Shown: positions 46,907-55,986 of the stretch, in pieces | Layout of the letters: every line of letters starts with the position of its first letter | Numbering within the stretch: position 1 is the first letter of the stretch | NCBI RefSeq assembly: GCF_900113325.1 | Contig: NZ_FOOY01000006.1 | Location: forward strand, 113,399 to 177,398 | From: Sporolactobacillus nakayamae | GTDB taxonomy: Bacteria; Bacillota; Bacilli; Bacillales; Sporolactobacillaceae | DNA: 64,000 nt | Direction: 5' to 3' | Position numbers and translations under genes: made by a program | Notes under the pieces: model-generated | Databases searched by the model: none | The model's input: the letters and a program-made list of their open reading frames with translations, nothing else | Told to the model about the DNA's origin: nothing

Positions 46907-47029
46907 GCGTACTTAGCGAAAGTTCCTCCTTACATACGAAAGTTTCTTTGCTCCAAATACGGTTTTGAATCATCAAGCTTGTCTTGAACAAACATTTCTA
47001 CCATAAATCATTTTAATCCTTCATTAAGT

Positions 47030-47235
47030 AACGCGGCCGGAATAAAATAAGCGGAGATTTTCCGGTTATATGCATCCTGACGCTTGTTTCACAGGTACAT
47101 AAGGGTAATTTTTCCGCTTATGCACAGAAAAACCCTCCATTTTCACGTTTTTCGATTTGATAAGCGGAATTTCTCCGTCTATTTAAGCGATTTTTTCATG
47201 CATTTTCTATTTAAACGGAATTTTTCCGTTTAAGT
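47030..47235. repeat. Module R1 repeat, copy 3
   Basis: Third copy of the four-palindrome element: AAGCGGAGATTTTCCGGTTA, AAGGGTAATTTTTCCGCTTA, AAGCGGAATTTCTCCGTCTA and AAACGGAATTTTTCCGTTTA. In the last unit both arms changed together (GCGG to ACGG, CCGC to CCGT), preserving pairing. Confidence 0.85.
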
Positions 47236-47312
47236 TGCGACAGCCATGGACGGCCTAGTGTCCGGTGAGTCGCAGGACGCGGCGTTTTTCCGGACCGCAT
47301 ACACTCGTTTCC
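47227..47312. repeat. Module R5 repeat, copy 2
   Basis: GTTGCGACAGCCATGGACGG, CCTAGTGTCCGGTGAGTCGC, AGGACGCGGCGTTTTTCCGG, ACCGCATACACTCGTTTCCT; same as the block at 33371-33450. Confidence 0.75.
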
Positions 47313-47422
47313 TTGAATCTTTAATTTTTTATACTTTATACGTAAATAGGGCATTTTATAGTTTCATTCAAGCTGTGTCCCGTGCCCCTCAAGCGGGTCA
47401 TGGATGTTTCTTTACTTACAAA

Positions 47423-47452
47423 AAAGAAGTGCGATTCATTCCGCACTCCTTG
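47423..47452 (-). terminator. Terminator of pta
   Basis: GGAGTGCG / CGCACTTC stem followed on the minus strand by six T residues. Confidence 0.75.
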
Positions 47453-47464
47453 TTCTTATTCTTG

Positions 47465-48457
47465 TTACGCGTTCTGGGGCTGCGCCGCGCTCAATGCTTG
47501 TTTTGCGGTAATCAGCGCCAGCTTATAAACATCGTCTGCTATGCATCCTCGTGAAAGGTCGTTAACAGGCTTATTTAAGCCTTGCAGTATCGGCCCGATC
47601 GCAGTATAACCGCCGAGACGCTGCACCATTTTATAGCCGATGTTGCCAGCATCAATATTTGGGAATACGAACACGTTCGCCTTGCCGGCTATTGGAGAAT
47701 CCGGTGCTTTTTTCGCAGCCACTTCCGGTACATAAGCAGCATCAAATTGAAGTTCACCGTCAACAACTAATTCCGGTTCCCGTTCCTTAACTAGTTTCAC
47801 TGCTTCGGTTACTTTATCAATGGACGGATCTTTTGCAGATCCTTTCGTGGAAAAGCTCAGCAGGGCAATCTTTGGATCAATGCCGAACATTTTTGCTGTT
47901 TCTGCAGATTCAATCGTGATCTCCGCCAACGTCTCGCTATCCGGCGAGATATTAATGCCGCAGTCGGCAAATACGAATTCTTTTTCTCCTTTAACAAGAA
48001 TGAAGGAGCCTGAAATACGTTTTTTTCCTGGCTGAGATTTGATGATCTGCAGCGCCGGACGTACAGTTTCCGCCGTCGAATGGGCTGCCCCGCTCACCAA
48101 TCCGTCCGCTTTGCCCATGTAAACAAGCATCGTTCCATAGTAGCATGGATCTTTTAACCATTCCGCAGCCTTTGCCTCATCGGTCTTGCCTTTTCTGCGC
48201 GCAACAAGTGCGTCGATCATTTCCTGAAGGTTCTCGTCTGTCTCAGGATGCATGAATACAACCTTTTTCTCGTCAGCAAGCTTTTTCAACGCATCGGACG
48301 CATCCTCAACTTTACCGATGAGAATCGGCACGATCAGCTCTTCTTCCGCTAAGGTTTGTACCGCTTCAAGAATCCGTTCATCAGCACTCTCAGGAAAAAT
48401 GATCGATGGCTTGCCATTCTTTATTTCCGGTTTCAGTCTTTCAAACAAATCTGCCAT
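47465..48457 (-). CDS. pta: Phosphate acetyltransferase
   Basis: 330 residues, the short Gram-positive type. It interconverts acetyl-CoA and acetyl phosphate, giving ATP by way of acetate kinase. SIIFPESADERILEA at the N-terminus, MVYMGKADGLVSGAAHSTAETVRPALQIIK, and KANVFVFPNIDAGNIGYKMVQRLGG are hallmark segments. GAGGGG precedes ATG 48457. Divergent from hemQ, the same order as in B. subtilis (pta-ywfI). Confidence 0.96.
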   Translation of the reverse strand: MADLFERLKPEIKNGKPSIIFPESADERILEAVQTLAEEELIVPILIGKVEDASDALKKLADEKKVVFMHPETDENLQEMIDALVARRKGKTDEAKAAEWLKDPCYYGTMLVYMGKADGLVSGAAHSTAETVRPALQIIKSQPGKKRISGSFILVKGEKEFVFADCGINISPDSETLAEITIESAETAKMFGIDPKIALLSFSTKGSAKDPSIDKVTEAVKLVKEREPELVVDGELQFDAAYVPEVAAKKAPDSPIAGKANVFVFPNIDAGNIGYKMVQRLGGYTAIGPILQGLNKPVNDLSRGCIADDVYKLALITAKQALSAAQPQNA

Positions 48458-48661
48458 TGTTCGATTCGCCCCCTCATTAAATTCAATCTATACTAAGTAT
48501 AAACCAAAATAACCTGTCCTACATTTGGAAAGTTAATTTCATCTTCCGCCCCTAATGGATATCTATGCTATATTTAGTAAAGTAAGAATGAAGAAAAACT
48601 TAGCGGCATTCCTATGGTAGACGAATCCGCTAATCTACTTGTATAAGAAGAGGTGTTCAGA

Positions 48662-49408
48662 ATGTCTGAAGCAGCTCAGACACTAGACGGATGGTACTGT
48701 CTTCATGATTTTCGGACCATTGACTGGTCGGAATGGAAATCGCAGTCCGAGTGGGAAAGGCAGCAGGCTTTGATGGAATTCAATCAGTTTTTCACCCAAT
48801 CAGAGTTAAATGAAGAGGAACGAGGCGGCAGCTTTGCGATGTATTCTGTCCTCGGCCAAAAAGCGGATTTCGTGATGATCTCACTTCGCCCGACCATGGA
48901 CGAGCTTGGCGAATTAGAGGCTCAGTTTGATAAATCAAAGCTTGGTCAAGTCACCAACCCCGCCTATTCGTTCGTTTCAGTGGTGGAATTAAGCAATTAT
49001 CTTGGCAAAGATGGCGGCGATCCGTACGCAAATCCGCGCGTGCAGCAACGTTTGAAACCGACTTTGCCGAAAACCGATTACTTTTGCTTCTATCCGATGG
49101 ATAAAAAGCGGGAGCACGGTGACAATTGGTACATGCTCCCAATGGAAGATCGGAAAGAAATGATGAAGAGTCACGGACAAATCGGCCGGAAATATGCTGG
49201 GAAGATCCACCAAATCATCACCGGTTCCGTCGGTTTCGACGATTGGGAATGGGGCGTCACACTTTTCTCAGATGATCCCCTTCAGTTTAAAAAAATTGTC
49301 TACGAGATGCGTTTTGATGAAGCCAGCGCTCGTTTTGGCGAATTCGGACCATTCTTTGTCGGCACGCAGCTAACCCAAGAACTATTTAATCAGAGATTTT
49401 CCTTATAA
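48662..49408 (+). CDS. hemQ: Coproheme decarboxylase (HemQ/ChdC)
   Basis: 248 residues from ATG 48662, six bases after AGAGGTG. The chlorite dismutase-like fold is recognised by [14 protein letters not shown] at the start, [19 protein letters not shown] with the catalytic Tyr and adjacent Lys, [21 protein letters not shown] holding the haem-ligand His region, and [13 protein letters not shown]. It performs the last step of Gram-positive haem synthesis, coproheme to haem b. Divergent from pta. Confidence 0.95.
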   Translation: MSEAAQTLDGWYCLHDFRTIDWSEWKSQSEWERQQALMEFNQFFTQSELNEEERGGSFAMYSVLGQKADFVMISLRPTMDELGELEAQFDKSKLGQVTNPAYSFVSVVELSNYLGKDGGDPYANPRVQQRLKPTLPKTDYFCFYPMDKKREHGDNWYMLPMEDRKEMMKSHGQIGRKYAGKIHQIITGSVGFDDWEWGVTLFSDDPLQFKKIVYEMRFDEASARFGEFGPFFVGTQLTQELFNQRFSL

Positions 49409-49592
49409 CTTAATTCATCACGGTCAAGACCTGGAAACAGGTCTTTTTATTTTGTGATTTGATCCCGCTTTCCCGCTTTCCATGTCATGATTTGCCCTGC
49501 ACCGCATAGGCTTTAAGTGTACGAAAATCGGAGAGCCCATACCTACTGAAAATATGTTGCATTTTCCTTTCACAAAGGAGGTGTTTACGGCT

Positions 49593-50015
49593 ATGGCCGT
49601 GGTTCAACACACGTCAAATGATATTTCGCTGCTTGCACGGCTGATGCGGGCGGAGGCTGAGGGCGACGGACAACTCGGCATGCTGATGGTCGGCAATGTC
49701 GGCGTGAACCGTGTGCTCGGAAACTGCCTTGACTTTGAGGGATTGAGAACGATTCAGCAGATGGTCTTCCAAAGTCCCGGCGGATTTGAAGCCACGCAAA
49801 AAGGCTACTTTTATCAAGCGGCACGTAGCGTGGACAAACGCCTTGCCGAGCGTACGCTTAAAGGTGAACGTTTTCATCCGGCATCGAACGCGCTTTGGTT
49901 TTTCCAGCCTTCAGGTGCTTGCCCTGCCCAATGGTACAATCAGTGGAACACCGGGCGATTTAAAGCGCATTGTTTCTTCTCTCCCACTGAATCGGATTGT
50001 CCAAATGTTTATTAA
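49593..50015 (+). CDS. cwlJ: Spore cortex-lytic enzyme CwlJ
   Basis: 140 residues from ATG 49593 with a strong GGAGGTG SD; B. subtilis CwlJ has 142. SLLARLMRAEAEGDGQLGMLMVGNVGVNRV is the hydrolase_2 (SleB/CwlJ) domain with the catalytic Glu in RAEAEG; NALWFFQPSGACPAQWYNQW follows. No signal peptide, as in CwlJ. It degrades cortex peptidoglycan during germination in response to Ca-dipicolinate and needs GerQ, encoded next. Confidence 0.93.
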   Translation: MAVVQHTSNDISLLARLMRAEAEGDGQLGMLMVGNVGVNRVLGNCLDFEGLRTIQQMVFQSPGGFEATQKGYFYQAARSVDKRLAERTLKGERFHPASNALWFFQPSGACPAQWYNQWNTGRFKAHCFFSPTESDCPNVY

Positions 50016-50045
50016 TCATTTTATTGCTAAGGAGTGACTTTACTT

Positions 50046-50585
50046 ATGGGTGTTCAATTTCCGCCAGACAGCTGGCCGTATGGTGCGTCATTCAGTCCCG
50101 ATCCGGGTGCGCAGCCGGGCTGGGATGCATCTAGGCAGCAGACGTCACCGCAACCAAGCGGCACTTTTCCATTCCAAGGTCAATTAACCCAGCCGGCAGG
50201 CGTGCAGCAGCCCGTGGCCCAGACACTACCCTATCCCTATCCTGCGTACACAACCCCGGTTCCACAAACCGGTCAGCCGATCGTTCCTGGAGTACCGCAA
50301 GTTTTGCCGCTGCCCTTTGTTGAACAGTCGTATATTGAAAATATATTGAGACTGAATCTCGGGAAAACCGCGACCGTTTACTGCACCTTTGAAGGCAACA
50401 GTGAGTGGAACGCGAAAACATTTACCGGTACTGTTGAAGCGGCCGGACGCGACCATGTGATCATTGAAGATGAAGAAACCCGAGTACGCTATCTCATCCC
50501 AATGGTCTTCGTGAATTACTTCGAATTTACCGGACCGCTCAGCTATGAGTATCCTTATGGTCCGCAATCTCCGACCGGAAGATAA
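50046..50585 (+). CDS. gerQ: Spore coat protein GerQ
   Basis: 179 residues from ATG 50046 (AAGGAG ten bases upstream; a GTG at 50034 is within the SD). The first 95 residues are rich in Pro, Gln and Gly (low complexity); the conserved C-terminal domain begins VEQSYIENILRLNLGKTATVY and includes TFTGTVEAAGRDHVIIEDEETRVRYLIPMVFVNYFEF. GerQ is a coat protein, crosslinked by transglutaminase, needed for CwlJ localisation. Operon cwlJ-gerQ as in B. subtilis. Confidence 0.93.
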   Translation: MGVQFPPDSWPYGASFSPDPGAQPGWDASRQQTSPQPSGTFPFQGQLTQPAGVQQPVAQTLPYPYPAYTTPVPQTGQPIVPGVPQVLPLPFVEQSYIENILRLNLGKTATVYCTFEGNSEWNAKTFTGTVEAAGRDHVIIEDEETRVRYLIPMVFVNYFEFTGPLSYEYPYGPQSPTGR

Positions 50586-50594
50586 TATTCTAGC

Positions 50595-50636
50595 AAAACG
50601 GAGCACTCCGCCTATGGCAGTGCTCCGTTTTTGTGT
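50595..50636 (+). terminator. Terminator of cwlJ-gerQ
   Basis: AAACGGAGCACT pairs with AGTGCTCCGTTT, followed by TTTG. Confidence 0.88.
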
Positions 50637-50663
50637 TTAGGTGTTACCAGCTATTTGCTCTTA

Positions 50664-51119
50664 TCATTTTCCGTATACACGGTTCAAATCATTTGCCAGT
50701 TCATCTTTTAGTTTACCGTGCTTTTTTTCATTAAACTGCTTGGTTTCATCATACCAATTGGATGAGTCATACAACCAAACAGGACCCTTTCTTCTCTCCT
50801 CTTTTTCCCATTCATATCTTGGAAAAATATGTGCATGTAAGAAAGCATCTGTATTTCCTAGAATATCATAGTTGATTCTAAGAGGATGGCAAACATGCAT
50901 AATCGCGTCTCCTACTAGACTCATATCTGTTAGAAACTGCGAACGCTCATCAATTGTCAGATCGTTAAGGCTAAATACCGCTTTATTGGGAAGCAGTACA
51001 CAATAACCGGGCAAAAACTGCGTATCTCCGATAACTGCAAAGCCGCTTTTCATTTTTGCTAGAACCATTGGGTTGGTCCCATTTTGAGCAGATTCAATCC
51101 TATTGTCTCTCCAATCCAT
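50664..51119 (-). CDS. HIT-like family protein
   Basis: 151 residues from ATG 51119, seven bases after GGAGGG. GDTQFLPGYCVLLPNKAV and the histidine stretch NTDAFLHAHIFPRYEWE place it in the HIT superfamily, whose members hydrolyse or transfer nucleotides from dinucleoside polyphosphates. The triad is atypical: HxH followed by IFPR instead of a third His. Its AT-richer composition than neighbours may point to transfer. Substrate unknown. Confidence 0.75.
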   Translation of the reverse strand: MDWRDNRIESAQNGTNPMVLAKMKSGFAVIGDTQFLPGYCVLLPNKAVFSLNDLTIDERSQFLTDMSLVGDAIMHVCHPLRINYDILGNTDAFLHAHIFPRYEWEKEERRKGPVWLYDSSNWYDETKQFNEKKHGKLKDELANDLNRVYGK

Positions 51120-51205
51120 GATACAGCCCTCCGCATCGTCCATTTACATCTCAGGATGAATTTCAAAAAAAGGAGCTTGTCCGCTCTCTCCATATTCTGT
51201 GGCAA

Positions 51206-51580
51206 TCATGCACGCAATGCGGCAATAACGATAAGCAGCCAGCTTGCGAGAAAAGCAACGCCGCCAATTGGTGTAATGGCTCCAAGCACGCGAACACCGC
51301 TCAGCGTCAGCGCATACAAGCTGCCGGAAAAAAGAAGAATGCCGACTGTCATCAGCCATCCAGACCAAGAAAGCAACATGCTCTGTCCGCTGAATACGGT
51401 TAATGCGAGGAGGCCGATCACAATCAGTCCCAGCGCATGGTACATCTGATAATGAACACCTGTTTGAAAGACGGACAGATCTTGCTCCGTAAGCCGCGTC
51501 TTCAATACATGCGCCCCGAATGCGCCAAATGCGACAGACAGGAATGCTAAAACAGCGCCAATAATGATAAAAACTTTCAT
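51206..51580 (-). CDS. ywdK: DUF423 membrane protein YwdK
   Basis: 124 residues with four membrane helices. GAFGAHVLKTRL and VHYQMYHALGLI are the DUF423 motifs; SGSLYALTLSGVRVLGAITPIGG ends the conserved part. Small inner-membrane protein of unknown function. In B. subtilis ywdK lies beside ywdL (gerQ), so the neighbourhood is conserved with a HIT gene between. Confidence 0.9.
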   Translation of the reverse strand: MKVFIIIGAVLAFLSVAFGAFGAHVLKTRLTEQDLSVFQTGVHYQMYHALGLIVIGLLALTVFSGQSMLLSWSGWLMTVGILLFSGSLYALTLSGVRVLGAITPIGGVAFLASWLLIVIAALRA

Positions 51581-51685
51581 GAGCCCAGTCCTCTCAAAAA
51601 TGATTCTTTTTTCATTCTAGCATCTATCTAATGGTCCGTCGCATGTGCGGCTCGGAGAAGCGCTCATAGATTAGCGATATTCAAG

Positions 51686-51795
51686 ATTTTATCGGGCGCT
51701 TTGGTCGATTTATCGAGCGTTTCCCGGTTTTTATCGAGCGCTTTGAAAACTTTATCGAGCGTTTCACGGTTTTTATCGAGCGTTTCCGCCTTTTT
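51686..51795. repeat. Phased repeat array, motif TTTATCGAGCGYTT
   Basis: ATCGRGCG units start at 51691, 51712, 51733, 51754 and 51775, an exact 21-base spacing. Linkers alternate between the CTTTG and TTCNCGG types. Motif unrelated to the array at 44033-44245 but with the same spacing. Confidence 0.85.
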
Positions 51796-51940
51796 ATTGT
51801 GGTTTTTCGCATCTTAACTTTTTGCAACCAAGCTACTGTACACATTTCCTGCTGACAAAAAAACTACGTTAGATACCTTCATAAAAAAATAATCCCCATT
51901 TATCTCACTTCTTTTTCATTAAGCATCCTGGTCCTTCATT

Positions 51941-52140
51941 AAAATAAACGGAGATTTTCCGGTTAGTTGCATCATGGCGCTTGTTTCGCAGGTAAATAAG
52001 GGTAATTTTTCCGCTTATTCAAAGAAAAGCCCTCTATTTTCTCGTTTTTCGATTCAATAAGCGGAATTTCTCCGTCTATTTAAGCTATTTTTCCGTTTAT
52101 TTTCTAAATAAGCGGAATTTTTCCGCTTATTTATCAGATT
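51941..52140. repeat. Module R1 repeat, copy 4
   Basis: Fourth copy of the four-palindrome element, with AAGCGGAATTTTTCCGCTTA as last unit and the shared TTGCATCATGGCGCTTGTTT segment. Confidence 0.85.
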
Positions 52141-52224
52141 GGGTGCTTACCTGGTCGTCAAAACGCATCTTATGATCTTATCGTCGTTACCAGCAGGACA
52201 ATATGCTGAACTTTCTTTACTTGA

Positions 52225-52260
52225 AAAAAAAGCTGCGCGCACTTCAGCCGCAGCCTTTCC
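52225..52260 (-). terminator. Terminator of the hydroxyacid dehydrogenase gene
   Basis: GGCTGCGGCTGAAG / GCGCGCAGC stem followed by eight T residues on the minus strand. Confidence 0.85.
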
Positions 52261-52273
52261 TCTCACTATTTAT

Positions 52274-53143
52274 TTATCTATCCCAATATTTTTTGTAGAT
52301 CGCTTGTGTACCGCTGTTTTCTTCGCCTTTTTCAGCCAGCTCATCATAGATCTTCTTGGACAATGCAAGTCCCGGTGTGTCCAGTCCCATCGCCTCGGCG
52401 GACTCAAGTGCGATTCGCTCGTCTTTAATCAAATGCTTGATATAAAATCCAGGTTCGAAGTCGCCTTTCAGCATACGCGGGCCGAGATTGCTGAGCGACC
52501 AACTGCCGGCCGCGCCTGTCTCAATGCTCTCCATCACTTTGTCGGTGTCGAGACCCGCGTGCTTCGCATAGCTGAGTGCTTCGGCGACGCCGATCATGTT
52601 TGAGGCGATGGCAATCTGGTTCGCCATTTTGGTATGCTGGCCCGAGCCGGCTTTTCCCTGATAGACTATTTTCTGTCCCATTGCTTGAAAGACAGGTGCC
52701 AAGTCCTCAACGTCTTTCGGATCCCCGCCAATCATGATCGACAACGTCCCTTTTTGCGCGCCGACATCACCGCCGGAAACTGGGGCATCGAGCGCGTGCA
52801 GTCCTTTTTCAGCAGCCGCTTGATGAATTTTTTCCGCAAGTTGTGGTGATGAGGTTGTCATATCGATCAGATAGGTGCCCTTTGCAGCATGGTCAATAAT
52901 CCCGTCATCAAAATAGACGGAAGCAACATCCTTGGGGTAGCCAACCATTGTGATAACGGCGCCCGCTCCTTCGGCAGCTTCCGCAGGACTGGATTTCCAA
53001 ACAGCACCTTCTTCAATGAGGTCATCCGCCTTGCTTTTCGTTCGGTTGTACACATGCAGCGTGAAGCCTGCTTTCATTAGATTGCGGATCATGCCCTTGC
53101 CCATGACCCCGGTTCCAATAAATCCAATCGTCTTTACCGTCAT
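52274..53143 (-). CDS. NAD(P)-dependent beta-hydroxyacid dehydrogenase (YkwC-like)
   Basis: 289 residues. The N-terminal Rossmann motif is GFIGTGVMGKGMIRNL, the substrate loop ALDAPVSGGDVGAQKGTLSIMIGG is typical for 3-hydroxyisobutyrate/tartronate semialdehyde reductases, and the catalytic Lys sits in GSGQHTKMANQIAIASNM. The family oxidises 3-hydroxy acids. 3-hydroxyisobutyrate comes from valine breakdown, but no such pathway genes are nearby, so the substrate remains open. B. subtilis YkwC is the nearest named relative by pattern. Confidence 0.88.
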   Translation of the reverse strand: MTVKTIGFIGTGVMGKGMIRNLMKAGFTLHVYNRTKSKADDLIEEGAVWKSSPAEAAEGAGAVITMVGYPKDVASVYFDDGIIDHAAKGTYLIDMTTSSPQLAEKIHQAAAEKGLHALDAPVSGGDVGAQKGTLSIMIGGDPKDVEDLAPVFQAMGQKIVYQGKAGSGQHTKMANQIAIASNMIGVAEALSYAKHAGLDTDKVMESIETGAAGSWSLSNLGPRMLKGDFEPGFYIKHLIKDERIALESAEAMGLDTPGLALSKKIYDELAEKGEENSGTQAIYKKYWDR

Positions 53144-53222
53144 TCAGCTCACTCGCTTTCCTATCAACTCTAGGTTAACGATAGCATGAACGGCGCGCGT
53201 TTTCACGTCATATGCAGCCCAA

Positions 53223-54482
53223 TCAAACTTTGCGAATCTGGAAAAAGTGGGTAAATACCCATGGATATTGCGGCATCGCGAAATTAAGCTGCCAAGTACC
53301 GATACCGCCGATCCGTGAATTATAGACAATCTGCGCCTTTTTAAACAGACTCCGCACATCCTCAAACCAGACGACACGGTTCTGCCCGCTGTCATCCGTA
53401 TAATAGAAGTAAGCGGATTGATCCGCCGTCGAATAGTTGATCGGCACTTGCTCACTCATAGCGAGATTAATTGCTGCCTGATACGTAATTGCCCGGCCGG
53501 GATTCTGACTGGAAAAAGGGATCGGCCAATCATAACCGTAAAAAGGCGTGCCCATGATAATTTTATTGCGATCCATGACGCTAGCTGCATAATTTACGGT
53601 TGCAATCACATCTTGGATCGGCGCGGTCGGACCGGGTTCGCTGCCCACATAATGCCAGTCATAAGCCATAATGAAAAATTGATCGACAATCGCTCCGATT
53701 GCTGCATAATCATAGCCGCGCACCCACGGCACCGTATCGTCTGTCTTGGCAGGGACTGCGATACTAAGATTAAGTCCGGCCGCCTGTGTACGCTGCTGCA
53801 ATGCCTGCAGGAACATAACAAAAGCGTTCCGATCTGCAGGCAGCACACCTTCAAAGTCAACATTGATTCCGCCATACCCATTTGACGTTGCAAAATTGAT
53901 CATATTGTCGATTAAACGTTGCTGCACATCCGGCGTGTTCAGCACACGCTGGACCAGGGCTGAATTAAATCCCGTCTCGGTCAGATTCGTTACGGTAATC
54001 ACCGGCGTGACCCGTCCGCGCCATGATGCAAGTACAGCCGCATTGTCATTGAGCGGGCTCAGGTCACCATTCCAATTAAAGTGTGTTTCGAATAGACCAA
54101 TATAGGTAAGGTATGGCGCATTGTCCGCAATCACTGCTTGATCAAGTGCCGGCGTGCGCAGCTGTGTATAACTGAAGTGTGTTGCCACACGCCGTTCAAT
54201 CTCCGGGATGTTAATTTTTTGACCGGGACTTAAACGCTCAGGATTGATCTCTGGATTCGCTTGGCGCAGCGCACTTAACGGGACATACGCCATGCGCGAG
54301 ATTGTCCAAAGACTGTCGCCTGGCTGTACTGTATAAACATCACTCGTCACGAGCAGCGCCTGACCGGTCACGATGTTGGTCGCGGTCAGTCCATTTGCCG
54401 CTCTTAGTGTATTTACAGGAATATCAAATTTCTGGCTGATTCCAAATAGTGAATCTCCAGCCCTCACTGTATAAACAAACAT
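53223..54482 (-). CDS. yaaH: Spore germination glucosaminidase-type protein (YaaH/SleL-like)
   Basis: 419 residues from ATG 54482; B. subtilis YaaH has 427. Two N-terminal LysM repeats (YTVRAGDSLFGISQKF and YTVQPGDSLWTISRMA) bind peptidoglycan. A GH18-type barrel follows, with the catalytic motif GGINVDFEG (about residues 225) and FFIMAYDWHYVGSEPG. SleL/YaaH enzymes cleave cortex fragments as N-acetylglucosaminidases during germination. No signal peptide, usual for spore LysM proteins made in the mother cell. Confidence 0.9.
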   Translation of the reverse strand: MFVYTVRAGDSLFGISQKFDIPVNTLRAANGLTATNIVTGQALLVTSDVYTVQPGDSLWTISRMAYVPLSALRQANPEINPERLSPGQKINIPEIERRVATHFSYTQLRTPALDQAVIADNAPYLTYIGLFETHFNWNGDLSPLNDNAAVLASWRGRVTPVITVTNLTETGFNSALVQRVLNTPDVQQRLIDNMINFATSNGYGGINVDFEGVLPADRNAFVMFLQALQQRTQAAGLNLSIAVPAKTDDTVPWVRGYDYAAIGAIVDQFFIMAYDWHYVGSEPGPTAPIQDVIATVNYAASVMDRNKIIMGTPFYGYDWPIPFSSQNPGRAITYQAAINLAMSEQVPINYSTADQSAYFYYTDDSGQNRVVWFEDVRSLFKKAQIVYNSRIGGIGTWQLNFAMPQYPWVFTHFFQIRKV

Positions 54483-54737
54483 AGTTCCACCCTTCCCGCA
54501 CCCGTCATTTGCGGGCGTCCTCATGCCGCAGATGCATAGGCATTTCACACTAGTTTATTCAGTGCATGCGAAACGGTTCCGAAAGAGGCTCTAGATTCGA
54601 ATTTAAAAAAAGGTTATCATTAAATTTGCCGCGAGAATTATTTATTGAAGTGGCAGCACTTACTGCACGCTAAAATGAACGAACCTAGGCTGCAGTTCAT
54701 AGTCTATAGAAAGTACGGAAAGAAATGAGGGTTATTT

Positions 54738-55931
54738 ATGGCTGAATTCATCCCATCACGGCAGGTTCAATCGTTGCCTGCCAACTATTTTACGAGTATG
54801 GATCACCGTATCGATTCGGTAGTCAAGCAAGGCATCGATGTCATTCATCTTCATACCGGCAGTCCGGATCAGCCGACTCCCAAACCAATTATCCAAGCAA
54901 TGAATCAAGCTGCACAGCTTCATGAAAATCAAGGCTATCCTCCGGCGGGCGGCAAACTATCGCTTAAGAAGGCAATCAGTGAATTTTATATGCGTGAATA
55001 CGGTGTTTCCGTTGATCCTGAGACGGAAGTCACGGTCTTCGACGGCGCAACCGTAGCCATCTCGGCACTGCCTCAAGCGATGCTTAATCCTGGCGATGTC
55101 ATGCTGACGACTGATCCCGGCTATCCGCTCTATTTTGTTTGCCCGAGGCTGGCCGGCGCTGAAACCTACGGAATCCCAGTTCGCGCTGAAGATGATTTTT
55201 TACCCGATTATAAAACCATTCCTGAAAAGGTATTGAAAAAAGCTCATCTATTAATGTTGAACTATCCAAACAACCCGACCGGAGCAATCGCGACCAAAGA
55301 TTTTTTTGCGGATACCGTTCGTTTTTCTAAGGAGCATCATATTCCGGTCGTTCACGACTTTGCCTACGCCGCCTTTGGCTTCGATGGCAATCGCCCGCTC
55401 AGTTTTCTGCAAACTCCGGGTTCAAAGGAACAAGGCATCGAAGTGTACACGTTATCGAAAACGTATAATATGGCCGGATTCCGAGTCGGCTTTGCTGTCG
55501 GCAACGCATCGATCATTCGCGCGCTCAGCCAATTCCATGATATCGATCATTCAGATGTGCCGAGCGCAATTCAAGATGGCGTTGCCGCGGCGCTTCTCGG
55601 CCCGCAGCAATCGGTTCAAGAGTTATGCGCGCTCTATGAACGACGCCGAAATATCCTCGTCTCAAGTTTCCGCGCCATTGGCTGGGATGTGCGCGCGCCG
55701 AAAGGCTCGTTTTTCTGTTGGTTCAAGGTTCCGGAAGGCTATACGTCCGAATCCTTTGCCGATGCACTGCTCGAACGCGCGCATGTCGCGGTGGCACCAG
55801 GCGCAGGATTTGGCGCCCACGGCGATCAATTTGTTCGCGCCGGACTGCTCGAATCCGAGGAACGCCTGAAGGAAGCTGCGGAACGGATCAAGGCTTCCGG
55901 AATTCTCAATGAGACACCTGTACAAAATTAA
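54738..55931 (+). CDS. PLP-dependent class I/II aminotransferase
   Basis: 397 residues. VIHLHTGSPDQPTP at the start, NYPNNPTGAIA, DFAYAAFGFDGNRP and the PLP lysine in YTLSKTYNMAGFRVGFAVGN, plus RAGLLESEERLKEA with the substrate-carboxylate Arg region, identify fold type I aminotransferases. It resembles the YugH/MtnE-like group; the exact amino donor cannot be told. GAGGG upstream of ATG 54738. A long terminator follows, shared with yisL. Confidence 0.85.
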   Translation: MAEFIPSRQVQSLPANYFTSMDHRIDSVVKQGIDVIHLHTGSPDQPTPKPIIQAMNQAAQLHENQGYPPAGGKLSLKKAISEFYMREYGVSVDPETEVTVFDGATVAISALPQAMLNPGDVMLTTDPGYPLYFVCPRLAGAETYGIPVRAEDDFLPDYKTIPEKVLKKAHLLMLNYPNNPTGAIATKDFFADTVRFSKEHHIPVVHDFAYAAFGFDGNRPLSFLQTPGSKEQGIEVYTLSKTYNMAGFRVGFAVGNASIIRALSQFHDIDHSDVPSAIQDGVAAALLGPQQSVQELCALYERRRNILVSSFRAIGWDVRAPKGSFFCWFKVPEGYTSESFADALLERAHVAVAPGAGFGAHGDQFVRAGLLESEERLKEAAERIKASGILNETPVQN

Positions 55932-55935
55932 CAGA

Positions 55936-55986
55936 TTAATCAAAAGAACTTTTCCCAGCATCATCGGGAAAAGTTCTTTTGATTAA
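55936..55986. terminator. Bidirectional terminator between aminotransferase and yisL
   Basis: TTAATCAAAAGAACTTTTCC pairs with GGAAAAGTTCTTTTGATTAA around a 10-base loop, and overlaps the end of yisL. Confidence 0.85.

Noticed and set aside
46625..46991. Two minus-strand frames with repeated VCNAKV-like peptide
   Set aside because: The repetition comes from the 43-bp DNA tandem array; no SD and no domain.
49511..49545. SigE-like promoter before cwlJ (CATACCTA)
   Set aside because: The -10 is only partial and no convincing -35 is at the right distance, although SigE control of cwlJ is expected.
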